NCBI RefSeq assembly: GCF_963576675.1
Contig: NC_088915.1
Location: 82,655,501 to 82,719,500, forward strand
Length of the DNA: 64,000 bases
Source: Euphorbia lathyris
Lineage: Eukaryota; Streptophyta; Magnoliopsida; Malpighiales; Euphorbiaceae
Direction of reading: 5' to 3'
Part shown: piece after piece, positions 1-11,614 of the stretch
Numbering within the stretch: the stretch's first letter is position 1
Layout: every line of letters begins with the position of its first letter
Position numbers and translations under genes: made by a program
Notes under the pieces: generated by a model
Told to the model about the DNA's origin: nothing
The model's input: the letters and a program-made list of their open reading frames with translations, nothing else
The model's database searches: none

Positions 1-260
1 TATTTACCCTAATAATATAACAGATTTAAGATAGAAAAACATATATATTCTAATATTTGTTACATTAATGTCCTTAAACAATATAAAATGTGCCAACAAA
101 ATAACATTAATATCCTTAGAAATACGATTTCATAGTTTTACGTCCTTCCTTTTAGTTTTAGGTTATTTAATATTTTATTTAAATTTGAAAACAACTGACA
201 TAAAATTTAAGGGTCGATTTTTTTTAAAAGGGGCACCTAGATTCGCCTGGGGCGAATTTT
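1..260. repeat. Dispersed AT-rich repeat, copy 1
   Basis: This AT-rich stretch matches 14690-14955 in order and wording, from the GATAGAAAAACATA block near 30 through a run ending in TTTAAAAGGG followed by a CGCCT motif. No long coding frame or terminal inverted repeat was seen, so the repeat class is unknown. It lies just beyond the last visible exon (310-443) of the neighbouring gene, probably in its next intron. Confidence 0.5.
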
Positions 261-309
261 AGAACAGTGCAAAAAAGGATAAATAGTGTAGATATTGGAA
301 ACAACCCAC

Positions 310-3300
310 CATTTTGATGCATGCTGATAAGCTTTGACAATGACATGAAGCAAGTAGGATCACGCTTTAAGGTGTCCTCATAACTAGTTGAGAGTAAAAT
401 ATCATTATTAGGATCAACATGCTCCAAAAGGCGGCCTCTCAATCTGCAAAAATGTCCTTGGTCAGAGCTCTAACTAAAGAAACAACCAGAGCGAACAAAC
501 TACAGGTTCAACAACAGTGGCATTTGTAGCACAGTTAGACAACAATCATAGTTATTAAAGGCGCAAGGGGGTCCTGAAGCCTTGGTGCAAGGCGCAACTT
601 AAGGCACGCGCTCGACCGACTCGAGGCGCACAAAAAAAATCATAAATTCATAATATTAGTCACAAATAGTCAAATACAAACAATAAAACCATAAAATGCA
701 TGAGTTAAGTTTCTAGTTAACTCTAGAAAACAACTAATCTTTAACTTCCTAGTCTTCCTTCCTAATCATCATCAGAACCATAATCATCATCATCATCACT
801 TCCATCATCATATGCTTCTTGAATAAGGTTCTCAATCTCATCATCATTGTCACCTTCCTCATCAATGTACTCATCATCTACAAAGTCGGGTTCATCATCT
901 ATAAGAGGCATTTTACCTGATAGATGGAAGCACCATTGATGGAGGGAGGAGAGCAAAATGTCTGCTGCGATATGTGGAGTAAAAATTGTCTATCTTTGAC
1001 TGTCTCTGCTTTTCTTTTGAACTTAAAAAACCCTAAAATACCCTAACCTAAAATACCCTCAAACCCCTAAATTACCCTAAGATAGCCGAGGCATGCCAAG
1101 GCGCGCGCCTGACTGACCACGCCCGCCTTTGGGCTCCAGAGGCGCTAAGGCTGGAGCCTTAGCGGAGGTGCGCCTTTAATAACTATGACAACAATGCTTT
1201 GCCTTTTTATCAAATTTGATATAACCTGCTCCTTTCCCTAACATATGACCTGACTAAGTAAAATAATGTGCAAAAACGCTGTTAAAATTTTAACAGCAAC
1301 CATGAGAGTAAATGAGCCAATGAAATCTACAGCTTCCAAAGGAGAATATCAATATAGCAATTTAGTTCCATTTGAAATTTGATTATATCATTTCATGCGA
1401 ACTTGGATAATAATAAGTTTTAGTGCAAAACCAATTAATGCGGGATAACCAAAAATTTCACTGAGGAATCCAACAAGAGGAAACCTACATTCATAGTTTA
1501 AAAAGGCGATCGCCTCACCCTCTCAGGCGAGAGGCGGTCTGAGGGGAGAGGCGATTGCCTCTTGTAGGTGAGGCGTTAAGTCAGCCTTTTCTTTTTAAAA
1601 AAAAACCCTAATTTATTTTAAAACCAGAAAGACAACAGAACAGTCCGATAAAATTAAAGAGACAGACACAGACACCCCCCAAAAACTCCAACAGCTCTCT
1701 CTTCTTCTCCTCCACCACCGAGTTTCTGCTTCCCACAGCTTCCTCGTAGAATTTTATCTGACTTGTGATTGTAACTTAAGCAGACAAATTAGGTTATAAG
1801 GTTTCTATACAATCAAGTAAACCTTTTTGGACAACTTTATTGGAGGAGAAACTGGGGTTATAAAATAAAGATGGGTTAAGATAACGTGCAGCTGCATAAA
1901 GAGGACTATGGAACTCCTCTTGCCAAACATGATCAATAATCTTCAAGTACGCTAGGTAGATGCTTGATATTATGCTATTTTGATTTAAGAATTAGCACTT
2001 TATTATTAGACTTTAAGTTATTTTGGTTTACAAGTTTAGAAATTAAACTATTCTTAAGTACTACTAGTTTTTATTGAGTTAATTTTATTTTATTTGATTT
2101 TCTAATTTTTTGTCGCTTCACGTGGGAGAGGCCGTTGCCTCGCCTCAAGGCGATATTTTGCCCTTGTCGCCTTGACTCGCCTTTCGCTTTTTAAAACTAT
2201 GCCTACATTCATAGCAAATGGTGAAAAATGTCTACAACTGCGCGGTTGTGAACTGACAGAAAAAGTCCAACAGAAATGATCTGGATTAGATCATACTACT
2301 TCATCGATTTCCATATTTCTATACTAGCAAGTCATTAAAATGATCGAAACTGAAATCAAAAATTGGGTAAGACCACACAGACACTCAAATTCTACTAATG
2401 ATAGAAACTGAAATCAAAATAGAAGCAAGAACACCGACATCAAATTCTACTAATGAAGAAACCAATACCATCTTCTCTGTTAATAAATGATAGAGAATAT
2501 AAATGCAAAACCTCACAACAGGTAAGTAATGAACAAGAACACACCACACAGACACTCACAGATTACCAAATACTGATATTCATTGATATGGATAGGTCGA
2601 TACAAGTAGAATAAAGAAATACAACAACAACAACAACGAAGCCTTAGTCCCGAAATGATTCGGGGTCGGCTAACATGAACCATCATATGAAACCGTGCAA
2701 TCAATCTCTCCCTCCACTCTGTCCTATCCACTACCATATTCTCCTCAATCCCTAATAAACTCATATCACTCTCGATCACCCTCCTCCAAGTTTGCTTAGG
2801 TCTACCCCTACCCCTCACCACTACATCCCTTTGCCACTCTTCAGTCCTCCTAACCGGCGCATCAAGCGCTCTTCGTCTTACATGGCCAAACCACCTTAGT
2901 CGGTTTTCCCTCATTTTGTTCTCAATAGATGTAACCCCTACTTTTATCCTAATTATTTCATTACTCACCCTATCCTTTCTCGTATGACCACACATTCATC
3001 TCAACATACGTGTCTCCGCCACCGACATCTTATGAATGTGACAGTGTTTCACTGCCCAACACTCCGTACCATAAAACAGTGCTGGTCTGATTGCCGTGCG
3101 GTAGAATAAAGAAATAAGGAAAGATAAATGAATTGAGCAACCCCAATCCCCTTCTCTACCAGAATGATAGAGCCTCTGCACTTAGGCAGCCAATCAGCAA
3201 TAACACTATCTCCAATACCCAAAAAGATCCCCTAACACACATTCTTATACCTCCTGTTTCCTTTACAGCTCATCATTCTCAAAACAACTAACTCCTGTTA

Positions 3301-6300
3301 GTAATTACCAATTGGCCCTCATTACCATTGCCTCTCCTTGTGTAGACTCTCCATACTTTGGGCCTCCATTGATTAGGATCCAAAACTCCTGTTAGCCCGA
3401 CCTCTATCAATAAACATCACATCTTTGTTGCCAACTTACAGACGTATAGTTCCAAATGTCTATTTCCAACAGTAAGGCTACATGGCTTGGACTTTCCTTG
3501 CTAATTATATGTACTTGGATCTGATAAGTTTGTTTTCTGGTCCTAAATTTTCTCCTTCAATTAGATGAAAAGTCCGACAATTATTTAGAGTTTCGGAAGT
3601 CCAATATGTCCAATCTTCCGTTTCGTTGATTTTGCCCGGATCCTCCTTTTCTTCCGAAAAAAGGGAAGAAGAAGGATCTTCTTCTATGGATCCCTCTTGT
3701 TCATCCAAATGATATATCAGGTAAAGTCATATGACAAAATGAAAATATACGGTGTTAAAGAAAATTAACATGAGTTCTAAAAACTCCAACTATAGAAAAA
3801 GAGAGACACGAGGTGATGAGATGTCTTGTTAGAGGAATACTTTACTAAGACCGGTTATGTGGATTTGTTATACTTATTCTCTGTTTGTAAAGCATTTTGT
3901 GTTCTTTGGTTGAATAGTTTATATTCGGGAAACATTATTTCCACCAGTGCAATGACAGCTTGTGCACGCTCTAGAAAGTAGGGTGCAGTGAAGCCACTGC
4001 TAGTACTCCATTCTTACGAAAATCAATCCTTTTACCACTTCAAAGATCAGGAGGAGGATTTTAGTAGAGCTGGAACATCAATTTGGACTTTCTTTTTAGT
4101 GAATTAATTAGTCTATGAGAAACTCGGGATAATGTTTCTACCCAGGAATATTCACATGGACCTTAATGACCAAGTGAATTTGGTCATTCACCACGGGCTT
4201 GTTAAATCTAAGCCGCAGGATGCTTCGAATCTCCACCTTAGAATTCTAATAAGCCTAGATCTAACGGTGAATGACCAAATATAATTAATTTTATATATAT
4301 TACATATAAAAATATATAAAAAAACTTGATAAATCACAAATTACTTATAAACCATAAAAACACATTCATAATAAGTTAACTCATTAATTCATCAAAAACA
4401 ACATCTAATACTTCAAATAAAATTAAAAATCAAACCAAAGTATTTTAGGTTTTTTTGTCAAATTTTGTAACTGCACCATATGTTTTAAAAAAATTAAAAA
4501 AAAACCTGAACTTTTACATTTTTTCACTATTAGCCGTGTCCTGCCATGTCACTGCGGAGTCCCCGTCGTGTCACCGCCGAGTCACTGCCGAGTCCCGCCG
4601 AGTCCCTGAGTCCGGCGAGTCCGACACCGGCACAGCGACCCCGGAGAAGAGTCCGTGCTTCATAGCTTAAAATAAGGTTCCCTAATCTAATCTAATTTTA
4701 CCTTATCTTCCCATACAGGGAAACCTAATCAAATACTCATGCAATAGAGAGAGAGAGAGAATAGTAGAAGTGCCTACGATGCACAGTTGGTCCTCAAGGC
4801 CTTTACTAATGGTTGGGTGACAATCATTTATTACATGTAGCATTCCCCTGCCTTTTTTTCATTTGTTGTTTTGGCAGTAAAAAAATTCAAGCACTTGGAT
4901 CCACATCATTACAATCAGAAAGCCTTTCAATTTCATGTATTTTTTGGCAAGCAAAGAAGGAAAAATACCTTGTGGAAAGTGCTGCATTTGAAATTTCAGA
5001 GAACTTCTCAAGTTCCTGCAGTGCCTCTTTGTATCGATATCGAATCAATAATAACTGGAATAAATAAAAACTGTTAAGAGTCGGAGATCCAAATTCTAAT
5101 TGAAGATAACGAACTTCACCTACTTTACAAAAATGATGCATCTCATAACATAAATAATAACAGAAACTAATACGAGTAAATACAAGAATAAGCATTAAAA
5201 TAAACAGGAATATTCACATGGACCTTAATGATCAAGTGAATTTGCTCATTCACCGTTAGATCTAGACTTACTAAATCTAAGCCGCGTGATGCTTTGAATC
5301 TCCACCTTAGGATTCTAATAAGCCTAGATCTAATGGTGAATGATCAAATAGTGTATGGTCATTAAGGTCCATGTGATCAAAACCGAAAAATAAAAATGGT
5401 CCCTTCAAATTTTGAGGAATTTTCACATGCACCTTAATGAGCAAGTGAATTTGCTCATTCACCATTAGATATAGGCTTATTAAATCTAAGCCTCAGGATG
5501 CTTTGAATCTTCACCTTAGGATTCTAATAAGCCTAGATCTAACGCTGAATGAGCAAATTCTACTTGCTCATTAAGGTGCATGTGATCAAGACTGGTGTAT
5601 CATATGTATGTTGACTCTACCTGTATCAAAGGAAGCAAAGCTGCCAATGATAGGGGCGTCGAGCAAACAGCAGCTCGTAGGTACCCCACTGCATGCTCAT
5701 ATTCATCATCGTGAATCTCTCTTCCCAACTCGCATTCTCCGCTTCGTAAGGGTAGCAACCATGAATCCAAGTTCTCTAAGGCAAAAGAATGTTAGGTATG
5801 AAATCACTTGCGTGAGAAATACGGGTCACTTTTGTCAAAAACATCTATGTGTTTTTGCTCACAAAATTGTTTAAATCAATAACTGGAATGGTGTACTAAA
5901 TTAAATACAGCACAAACATAACACTTAATGTTCCAGAAACAAATACTAAAAGTTATTATATATAATAAATACATTAAAACAAATATTTAAAATAGAAATA
6001 AAGCATCCTGAGGCCTTTATATGTCACTCTACTCATTAGAAAGAGATAAATAACCACGTCGGATCAATATCATATATGGCCACATCAAGTGACTATTTAT
6101 TTTTCTAAATGAGGGAAGTGGCATGTAAAACTTACCAAATCAGATGAGTAATGTAATATTAACCCTGTTTTAGTTCACATTTAACAAGACAATTGATTGG
6201 GGGCTTAATGTGTTCGATTACAAAGGTAAAGGGGCTTAATGTGTCGAATTGAAAGTTCAAGGTCACATATGTAAAACTTCCGAAGTTGAGGGGTCTCCAA

Positions 6301-9300
6301 ATGCTATATTCCTTCAATTTAATATGAAGACCATAAATTGTTTCATCCACAACTTATGTTTATTGAAGAAGTCCCGCTCACGTTTCAATTTTTGAATTAA
6401 CAAGCCAAATTCAAGCAATGGGGATAGGGATGTAAATGGGACGGGGCATCGCCGTTGGTGACCTGTCCCGACAGGGACGGAGAATCCCCGATAAAAAAAT
6501 CTCCATGGAATGGGGATGGAGATAGTTTTGTCCCCCGTGGTAGGGATGAGGCGGGGATGGGGAAAGGTATCCCTGTCCCCACCCCGTTAATCCCGATGGG
6601 GGATCCCCAACTATTTCCCATAATAATTGATTTTTTTTTATGATTTAAGTGCATTTTAATTAGGTGATTGGTTGTTTTCAATTTTTAGTTTTGTATGGTT
6701 TGGAAAATTTGAGAATGATTGTTGATGCCTGGTATTATTAGCTAATGATTCTTAAAAGTTGTAGACATTACTATTTTTTTAAACATAAACGGTGATTCCC
6801 CGCAGGGAATGAGGAATGGGAAATGGGGAAAAAGGTTTCGGAACATCTGTAAACGGGGAATAAAGATCCCCGTGGGGACGGGGATGAGGGCAAATTTGTC
6901 CCCGTTTAACTTGCCGGGGACGGGGATAGGAAATGCATTCCCCGCCCCGCCCCGCTCCGTTTACATCCCTAAATGGGGCACTCAACTTGGTTATGCTTGC
7001 CTAAAAAGTAAGTCGTGCCAGAGCCTAAAGCCAACCACCATGCAGTGACTCCTGTGGTTTTTTATTCTTCTTCTTTCACTGATAGCAAGCAAATTCAAGT
7101 GAGTCCATGTGCACTGATGTGTATTATTCCATTGAATACTTCAGAGATAAACCTGTGTTAGACATGATTCACAGGATAACAGGCAAACTGGAACCCTTCA
7201 ATCCTTCATATATTTTCGCTTTTATAGTTTCATGTGCTTAAACTGACCCACATGGCCATATCATGAATTTGCTGACTGCAGTTTCATGCTAGGTATACTA
7301 TACTTATAAATATGTGGGATTAAAGCCTTGTTTGGCCCTCATGGTATCCAAAATTTTGTCATTTGTCCCTTGTGGTATTATTTGGTAACATTTTCCCCAC
7401 GAGCTATTCTCATAGATAACATTTAACTCATTTTGAATAGAAAATTATTGATTCGTTAAATTTTTCACATGACGCAATTTTTAACACGTGACATGTACAC
7501 GAGGCAATTGTTTAAAAAAAAAATCATATAGACTTAATATGTGAATAAATAAGGTATTAATTTTTTTTTCTTACTTATCCACGTATTAGACCAGCATTGT
7601 TATATGGTACGGAGTGTTGGGCAGTGAAACACTGCCACATCCATAAGATGTCGGTGGCGGAGATGCGTATGTTGAGATGGATGTGTGGTCATACGAGAAA
7701 GGATCGGGTGAGTAACGAAATAATTAGGACAAAAGTAGGGGTCACATCTATTGAGAATAAAATGAGAGAAAACCGACTAAGGTGGTTTGGCCATGTGAGA
7801 CGTAGAGCGCTTGATGCGCCGGTTAGGAGAACCGAAGAGTGGCAAAGGGATGTAGTGGTGAGGGGTAGGGGAAGACCTAAGCAAACTTGGAGGAGGGTGA
7901 TCGAGAGTGATATGAGTTTACTGGGAATTGAGGAAAATATGGTAGTGGATAGGACGGAGTGGAGGGAGCGAATTTGTGTTGCTGACACGATTTGATTTCA
8001 CGGTTTTATATGATGGTTCATGTTAGCCGACCCCGAATCATTTCGGGACTAAGGCTTTGTTGTTGTTGTTGTACTTATCCACGTATTAAGTTTATTTGGA
8101 AAAAATAATTAAAAACCAATTGTCATGTGTACATGTCAAATATTGTGTCATATGTCGATAATTAACAAATCAGTTAACTTTTCATCCAAAATGGGTTATA
8201 TGTAACAAAAGCTAATTGATTGTTGCATAATGAATTACTGTTCTCCAAATATAACAGTTGATGATCATGCATAATCAAAGTAAAATTAACAATCTTCCTC
8301 CAACAGAATGAAGAGGATTTTTTTTTCAAGTGCATGAACTATACAAGTATAATGAGAGATTAATTAAATTAAGAACTTACTATGGGCAAACAAATTTCGG
8401 GTAGAATACGAACGGCCACCATTGTTATCAGCGGAAGCTTCATTTTCAGCTGAATTCACATAGAAACCTTGTGGGAGATCTCTCTGCTGGTTAACATCAA
8501 CTTCCATAGATACCACTTTCTTTTTAACATCATCAGATACCTCGGCAGGCATATCTTTTCCATTCATGACAGATGCCTCTGAATCATACTGAAACGAAGA
8601 TTCAGAATCATTAAAGTGTGCATTATGACCCGAACCCCCTTCATAACCGACTTGTGTAGTTGATGCGTCTAACTGAGAAGAAACAGCTGACATATCTGAA
8701 TTTGTGGAGCTACGGTGGTCAGAATCCTGATATTGCATGTCTTCCGGGATACTGGAATAAAACAGCTGATAGAATATCAAGCCCATGATCACATTGAATA
8801 ATGGATAATAATTGCAGTCATTTTCTCGCACCAGACTGCAAAAAACAAACATAGAATAATCACTTAGATCACATTAGTCATTTCTCTTTAAAGAGCACAT
8901 TATGGTGCGGTTGACCCTTCGATTTTTAAAACATAAGAAAAATACTTTTCAAATACACTCACAAAACAAGAATATAGTCACTGCTACTCACCAACTATTC
9001 AATTAATTTTTATGCCCATATCCCTAAATAGAGTACATTTGAATCCATACATACAGATAAAAGTATACACGTATCTATATACTGAATGGAATATGCAGTG
9101 TTTTAATATCATTGGCATGAAACTCAGAAAAGAAGTATAATCCTCCCAGATCACATGTGCGATGCAAAGTATGCATGTAGATAAAGTTTTGTTTAAGGAG
9201 GGAAATCTTGTACAATGTTTCCAAAAGCAAGCAAATCTTAGGCATGAAAAACTTAAATTTTTACCTCCTAGCATTCTGGCGTTCGCCTTCTATTCTCCCT

Positions 9301-11614
9301 TGCAAAAATTGGTACAGGATGGACTCCAAACGAACAGCAATTCTGTCCTGCTCAACCACCAAGGTGATTGATCAACACACAGTGACAGTCAATCAAATTG
9401 TCATTATAAGAAGCAAGCATAGTTATTAAAGGCGCATGGCGCACTAAGGCGCAAGGGGTCCTGGAGCCTTGGCACATGGCACACGGCGATGGCGCGCGCC
9501 ATAGCGAGACAAGGCGCACTTACAAAAATAAAAATTATAAAACTATAAAACTAACATAAAAATGCAATGAATACTAAATCATGAAAATATCTTAAGCATA
9601 AATAAATTTAAAATGCAAAATAAACCCCATATTAGCAAACTTTAAAGTTGAATACTAATTCCTAAGTTCTACTCCTAATCAAAACTCTCCAAATCCATCA
9701 CTCCTCATCATCACTATCACACTCCTCATCTAAAGCATCATCATCAAACTGATCCTCTTCATCCTCATCAACAAACTCAATTTCTTCTTCCTCCTCATCT
9801 CGAACAACTACATGGGCTTTTCCTCGATCCTTGGAAGATGATATTTTAGCCTTTTTTCCTACTCTTCTAGTGTTATATGCAATCTCTTCAACTCCAGCAG
9901 CCTTACCAACTAAACCCCATGTTAGAGTATCATTTTCAAACACGAATTCATCTTCAACTCTTCAAATGACTCTGCCTCTTCATCTTCTAATTAGTTTAAA
10001 ACGTATAATCTCTCTCCTCTTTAATACTTTTTGTTAATAGAACATGTGCTTCATCCCAGATATATAAAAAAACTGCCCATAACTGCCTCTAACTGCCAAG
10101 GCGCGCCTTGGTGCGCCTTTGGCAATTGCTTTTGGTGCACCAGGCGCGCGCCATGGCGATTGAGCCTCGCCATGGGGCTGCCATGGCGCTAAGGCCTGCG
10201 CCTGGTGCGCCATGCGTCATAGGCGCGCCTTTAATAACTATGGAAGCAAGTCGTGATGATGGCAGGGACTACATCATAAAGAGGGAAAAGAAATCTCTCA
10301 ATGATGGCACAAATTATCATGATTTTAGATATAATACCTCTTGCATAGATACATCCCTCTTTTCTTTATATGATACATTGATTCCTATCCTTGTCATCCA
10401 AGTATCGTAAAGTTTATCAATTGATGTCAATTCCACATCATTGCATTCTATATGCTTGAGCAACTCCATAGAAACCTAAAAGAAATAGTAATTGTACATT
10501 CATCAGACAAGTTAATGATATCAATATAAAGGTAAGGGTATGCATAAAAAGAAAAGAATGTTTTAGATCTTAAGATATAAAAGGAATCAACCTTTTTTTT
10601 CTTTTATACAAAATTTGCATTGTCCATCAAACGCAAAATAGGACACACATGGAGCTAAACAAGTTTCACTTCTCAATTTCATATCTATTAGCATTATACT
10701 ATGAGATTAGTACCTAACACAACAAATTGGGAAACAAAAGCACTAACACTAGCCAATCGATTCAATCGAAAGATGACAAATGTAGTATAGGAAGGACCTT
10801 TTGTGGGTTAAGTGATACTCATACATGTCACCCTGAGGACTTCCTTAATTAGCTAAGCAGCATAGTTTAAAGAGCGAGGATAGAGGGAAACAGATTTTGA
10901 TAGAAAGGCACGAAGGGAAAAGACAAACTTAGTGTTGTCTACAGCTTGCTCTAGCCCACTTCACAGCCCTCTATGATCGATCGCTTAGCTATTCTGTTAC
11001 GAGGTAAGGATAACAAACAAACTAATAATAATAAAAAGGCCTCATGCGTTTAATGTGGAAACCTAGAAAATAGCCATTCTATTCTTTCCTATTTTGACAA
11101 ACATCTGAGCACAGGAAGCACCAGAAACTTTTTATTTCATTGCATTAACCTGTATCATAAGATCAAAACTTTTTTATGTTTCCAAAAATGGATTAAGAAT
11201 AGAGCTCAATAACATAATTTTCATGATAGGATTTTGACACCAATATCTTACCGAATACTTAAATCGATTCATTCTAGAACCCTTATCCTTGCATGTCCCT
11301 TTTAACAATATGCTAAGTACACCACTTGCTTCCACCCTGTTATGTTGCCTCATCAACTTCTTCAAAAGGTGGCATAATCTAACACGATTTTTGGGCCGCA
11401 TTTTATCTGAGCCTAATTGAAGAAGGTAAGAAGGCCGTGACACAGATGAAATAATTCTTTTGTAAGCTTTTTCTTGTTGTGTGATATGGCATTCATCGGG
11501 CGAAATCCTTGTGCGTTTCTTTGATTTGTTAGTGCAGCCTCTCAATCCTGCCTTTTGATTCTCCAAGACATTACCATCACTCCCTTCCAAATTTATTGTG
11601 TGTTGCTCAGACAT
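310..11614 (-). CDS. TAF1A-like (RNA polymerase I initiation factor subunit), 7 visible exons, 3' end outside window
   Basis: Seven minus-strand coding exons with AG/GT borders join in phase: 11252-11614 (ATG at 11614), 10338-10475, 9265-9347, 8381-8835, 5621-5775, 4969-5054 and 310-443. Frame is kept across each join, which argues for a real gene. Recognisable blocks are [20 protein letters not shown] in exon 1, SMELLKHIE in exon 2, an acidic Ser-rich stretch in exon 4, an [13 protein letters not shown] helix in exon 5, [12 protein letters not shown] in exon 6 and [18 protein letters not shown] in exon 7. These recall plant proteins annotated as TAF1A-like, a subunit of the selectivity complex for rRNA transcription; this was by memory, not a search. 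Exon 7 ends at a GT donor, so at least one exon lies off the left edge. Introns total about 9.9 kb, mostly transposons. All visible exons are free of stops, so the gene may be functional. It could instead be another TPR-like nuclear protein. Confidence 0.5.
547..1187. mobile_element. Non-autonomous hAT-like element A, in intron
   Basis: The ends are perfect inverted repeats starting CATAGTTATTAAAGGCGC, and an exact 8-bp duplication, ACAACAAT, flanks them (539-546 and 1188-1195), as expected for hAT. Inside, the minus strand 762-956 encodes only a short acidic Asp/Glu tail like the end of plant hAT transposases. The same layout occurs in the element at 9418-10242. At 1028-1080 there is a degenerate run of CCCTAAA-like words. 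No transposase catalytic domain is present. It sits in the last visible intron of the TAF1A-like gene. Confidence 0.8.
1492..2201. mobile_element. Non-autonomous hAT-like element B
   Basis: Ends are CATAGTTTAAAAAGGCGA on the left and the inverted GCTTTTTAAAACTATG on the right, with an exact 8-bp duplication CCTACATT at 1484-1491 and 2202-2209. The termini resemble those of the elements at 547 and 9418 but differ in the TTAAA core, so this is a related subfamily. The interior has GC-rich subterminal GGCGA/CGCCT repeats and a CT-rich block at 1690-1745 that looks like a plant 5' leader. No transposase frame was seen. Confidence 0.75.
2622..3100 (-). mobile_element. 5'-truncated RTE-type LINE fragment
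   Basis: The minus strand encodes the C-terminal part of an RTE-clade reverse transcriptase polyprotein, with [23 protein letters not shown] and [17 protein letters not shown] blocks, ending in a short GTT-repeat tail at 2622-2637. A 16-bp target duplication GTAGAATAAAGAAATA lies at 2606-2621 and 3101-3116, so this is a genuine insertion truncated at its 5' end. The reading frame has a stop in place of the Trp after MLR (about 2996), so it is dead. A near-identical copy with almost the same truncation point is at 7589-8072. Confidence 0.9.
3615..3708 (-). pseudogene. ycf1: Plastid ycf1 fragment (nuclear plastid DNA)
   Basis: The minus strand encodes [19 protein letters not shown] followed by DPGKINETE, which I recognise as the acidic segment of plastid Ycf1 (usual form [17 protein letters not shown]). 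The match then breaks off and continues into unrelated sequence down to about 3505. It is a short plastid DNA transfer inside an intron of the TAF1A-like gene and cannot be functional. The call rests on memory of Ycf1. Confidence 0.55.
4150..4281. mobile_element. Small foldback MITE, copy 1, right end missing
   Basis: It starts TTCACATGGACCTTAATGA and contains the TAAATCTAAGCCGCAGGATG core shared with the copies at 5212-5377 and 5421-5586. The closing inverted arm that should end in CATGTGA is missing, and the sequence runs into AT-rich DNA. Confidence 0.6.
4545..4665. repeat. GC-rich imperfect GAGTC/GCCGAGTC repeat
   Basis: About 100 bp of imperfect short repeats on GAGTC and GCCGAGTC stand out as GC-rich against AT-rich flanks. 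They end in GTCCGTGCTTCATAG. A plus-strand frame covers it but shows no protein features. The origin is unknown; it may be a transposon scrap. Confidence 0.4.
5212..5377. mobile_element. Small foldback MITE, copy 2
   Basis: About 165 bp with inverted arms TTCACATGGACCTTAATGA on the left and the complementary TCATTAAGGTCCATGTGA on the right. It lies in the intron between exons at 4969-5054 and 5621-5775, about 45 bp from copy 3 and in the same orientation. No convincing target duplication was found. Confidence 0.7.
5421..5586. mobile_element. Small foldback MITE, copy 3
   Basis: Arms are TTCACATGCACCTTAATGAG and the complementary CTCATTAAGGTGCATGTGA, enclosing the same core as copies 1 and 2. 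The right arm ends about 35 bp from the exon at 5621-5775, between its donor splice site and the rest of the intron. Confidence 0.7.
6425..6971. mobile_element. hAT-like MITE with GGGATGTAAA termini
   Basis: It runs from TAGGGATGTAAATGGGACGG to the inverse CCGTTTACATCCCTA. The flanks AATGGGGA (6417-6424) and AATGGGGC (6972-6979) match at seven of eight bases, consistent with a hAT target duplication. The arms are rich in GGGGA/TCCCC words and the middle is AT-rich. No coding capacity. The terminus recurs alone near 16592. Confidence 0.7.
7413..8212. mobile_element. Foldback element split by a LINE insertion
   Basis: The left arm (about 7413-7572) and the right arm (about 8089-8212) are inverted partners. 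For example, ACATTTAACTCATTTTGAAT pairs with ATCCAAAATGGGTTATATGT read in reverse, and both arms carry matching ACATGTACAC blocks. The RTE fragment at 7589-8072 inserted into the loop region. Exact outer ends are unclear. Confidence 0.6.
7589..8072 (+). mobile_element. 5'-truncated RTE-type LINE fragment, second copy
   Basis: The plus strand encodes the same RTE C-terminal segment as 2622-3100, beginning [15 protein letters not shown] and reading through [15 protein letters not shown] and the [12 protein letters not shown] block. The frame breaks near 7967-7995, where [10 protein letters not shown] replaces the family ending. It finishes with a GTT-repeat tail at 8057-8072. A 16-bp target duplication ACTTATCCACGTATTA lies at 7573-7588 and 8073-8088. 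It is nested in the foldback at 7413-8212. Confidence 0.9.
9418..10242. mobile_element. Non-autonomous hAT-like element C, with transposase tail
   Basis: Ends CATAGTTATTAAAGGCGC and its exact inverse match the element at 547. An 8-bp duplication GAAGCAAG lies at 9410-9417 and 10243-10250. The minus strand 9698-9943 encodes about 80 residues starting near [14 protein letters not shown] and passing through a basic block into an acidic Asp/Glu tail, which looks like the C-terminus after the dimerisation domain of plant hAT transposases. It lies in intron 2 of the TAF1A-like gene. Confidence 0.82.

Noticed and set aside
4545..4665. Possible tRNA or rRNA scrap in the GC-rich patch
   Set aside because: No cloverleaf, A/B box or rRNA-like block could be seen; it is a short imperfect repeat.
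7689..7988. Minus-strand frame opposite the RTE fragment
   Set aside because: Antisense shadow of the reverse transcriptase C-terminus.
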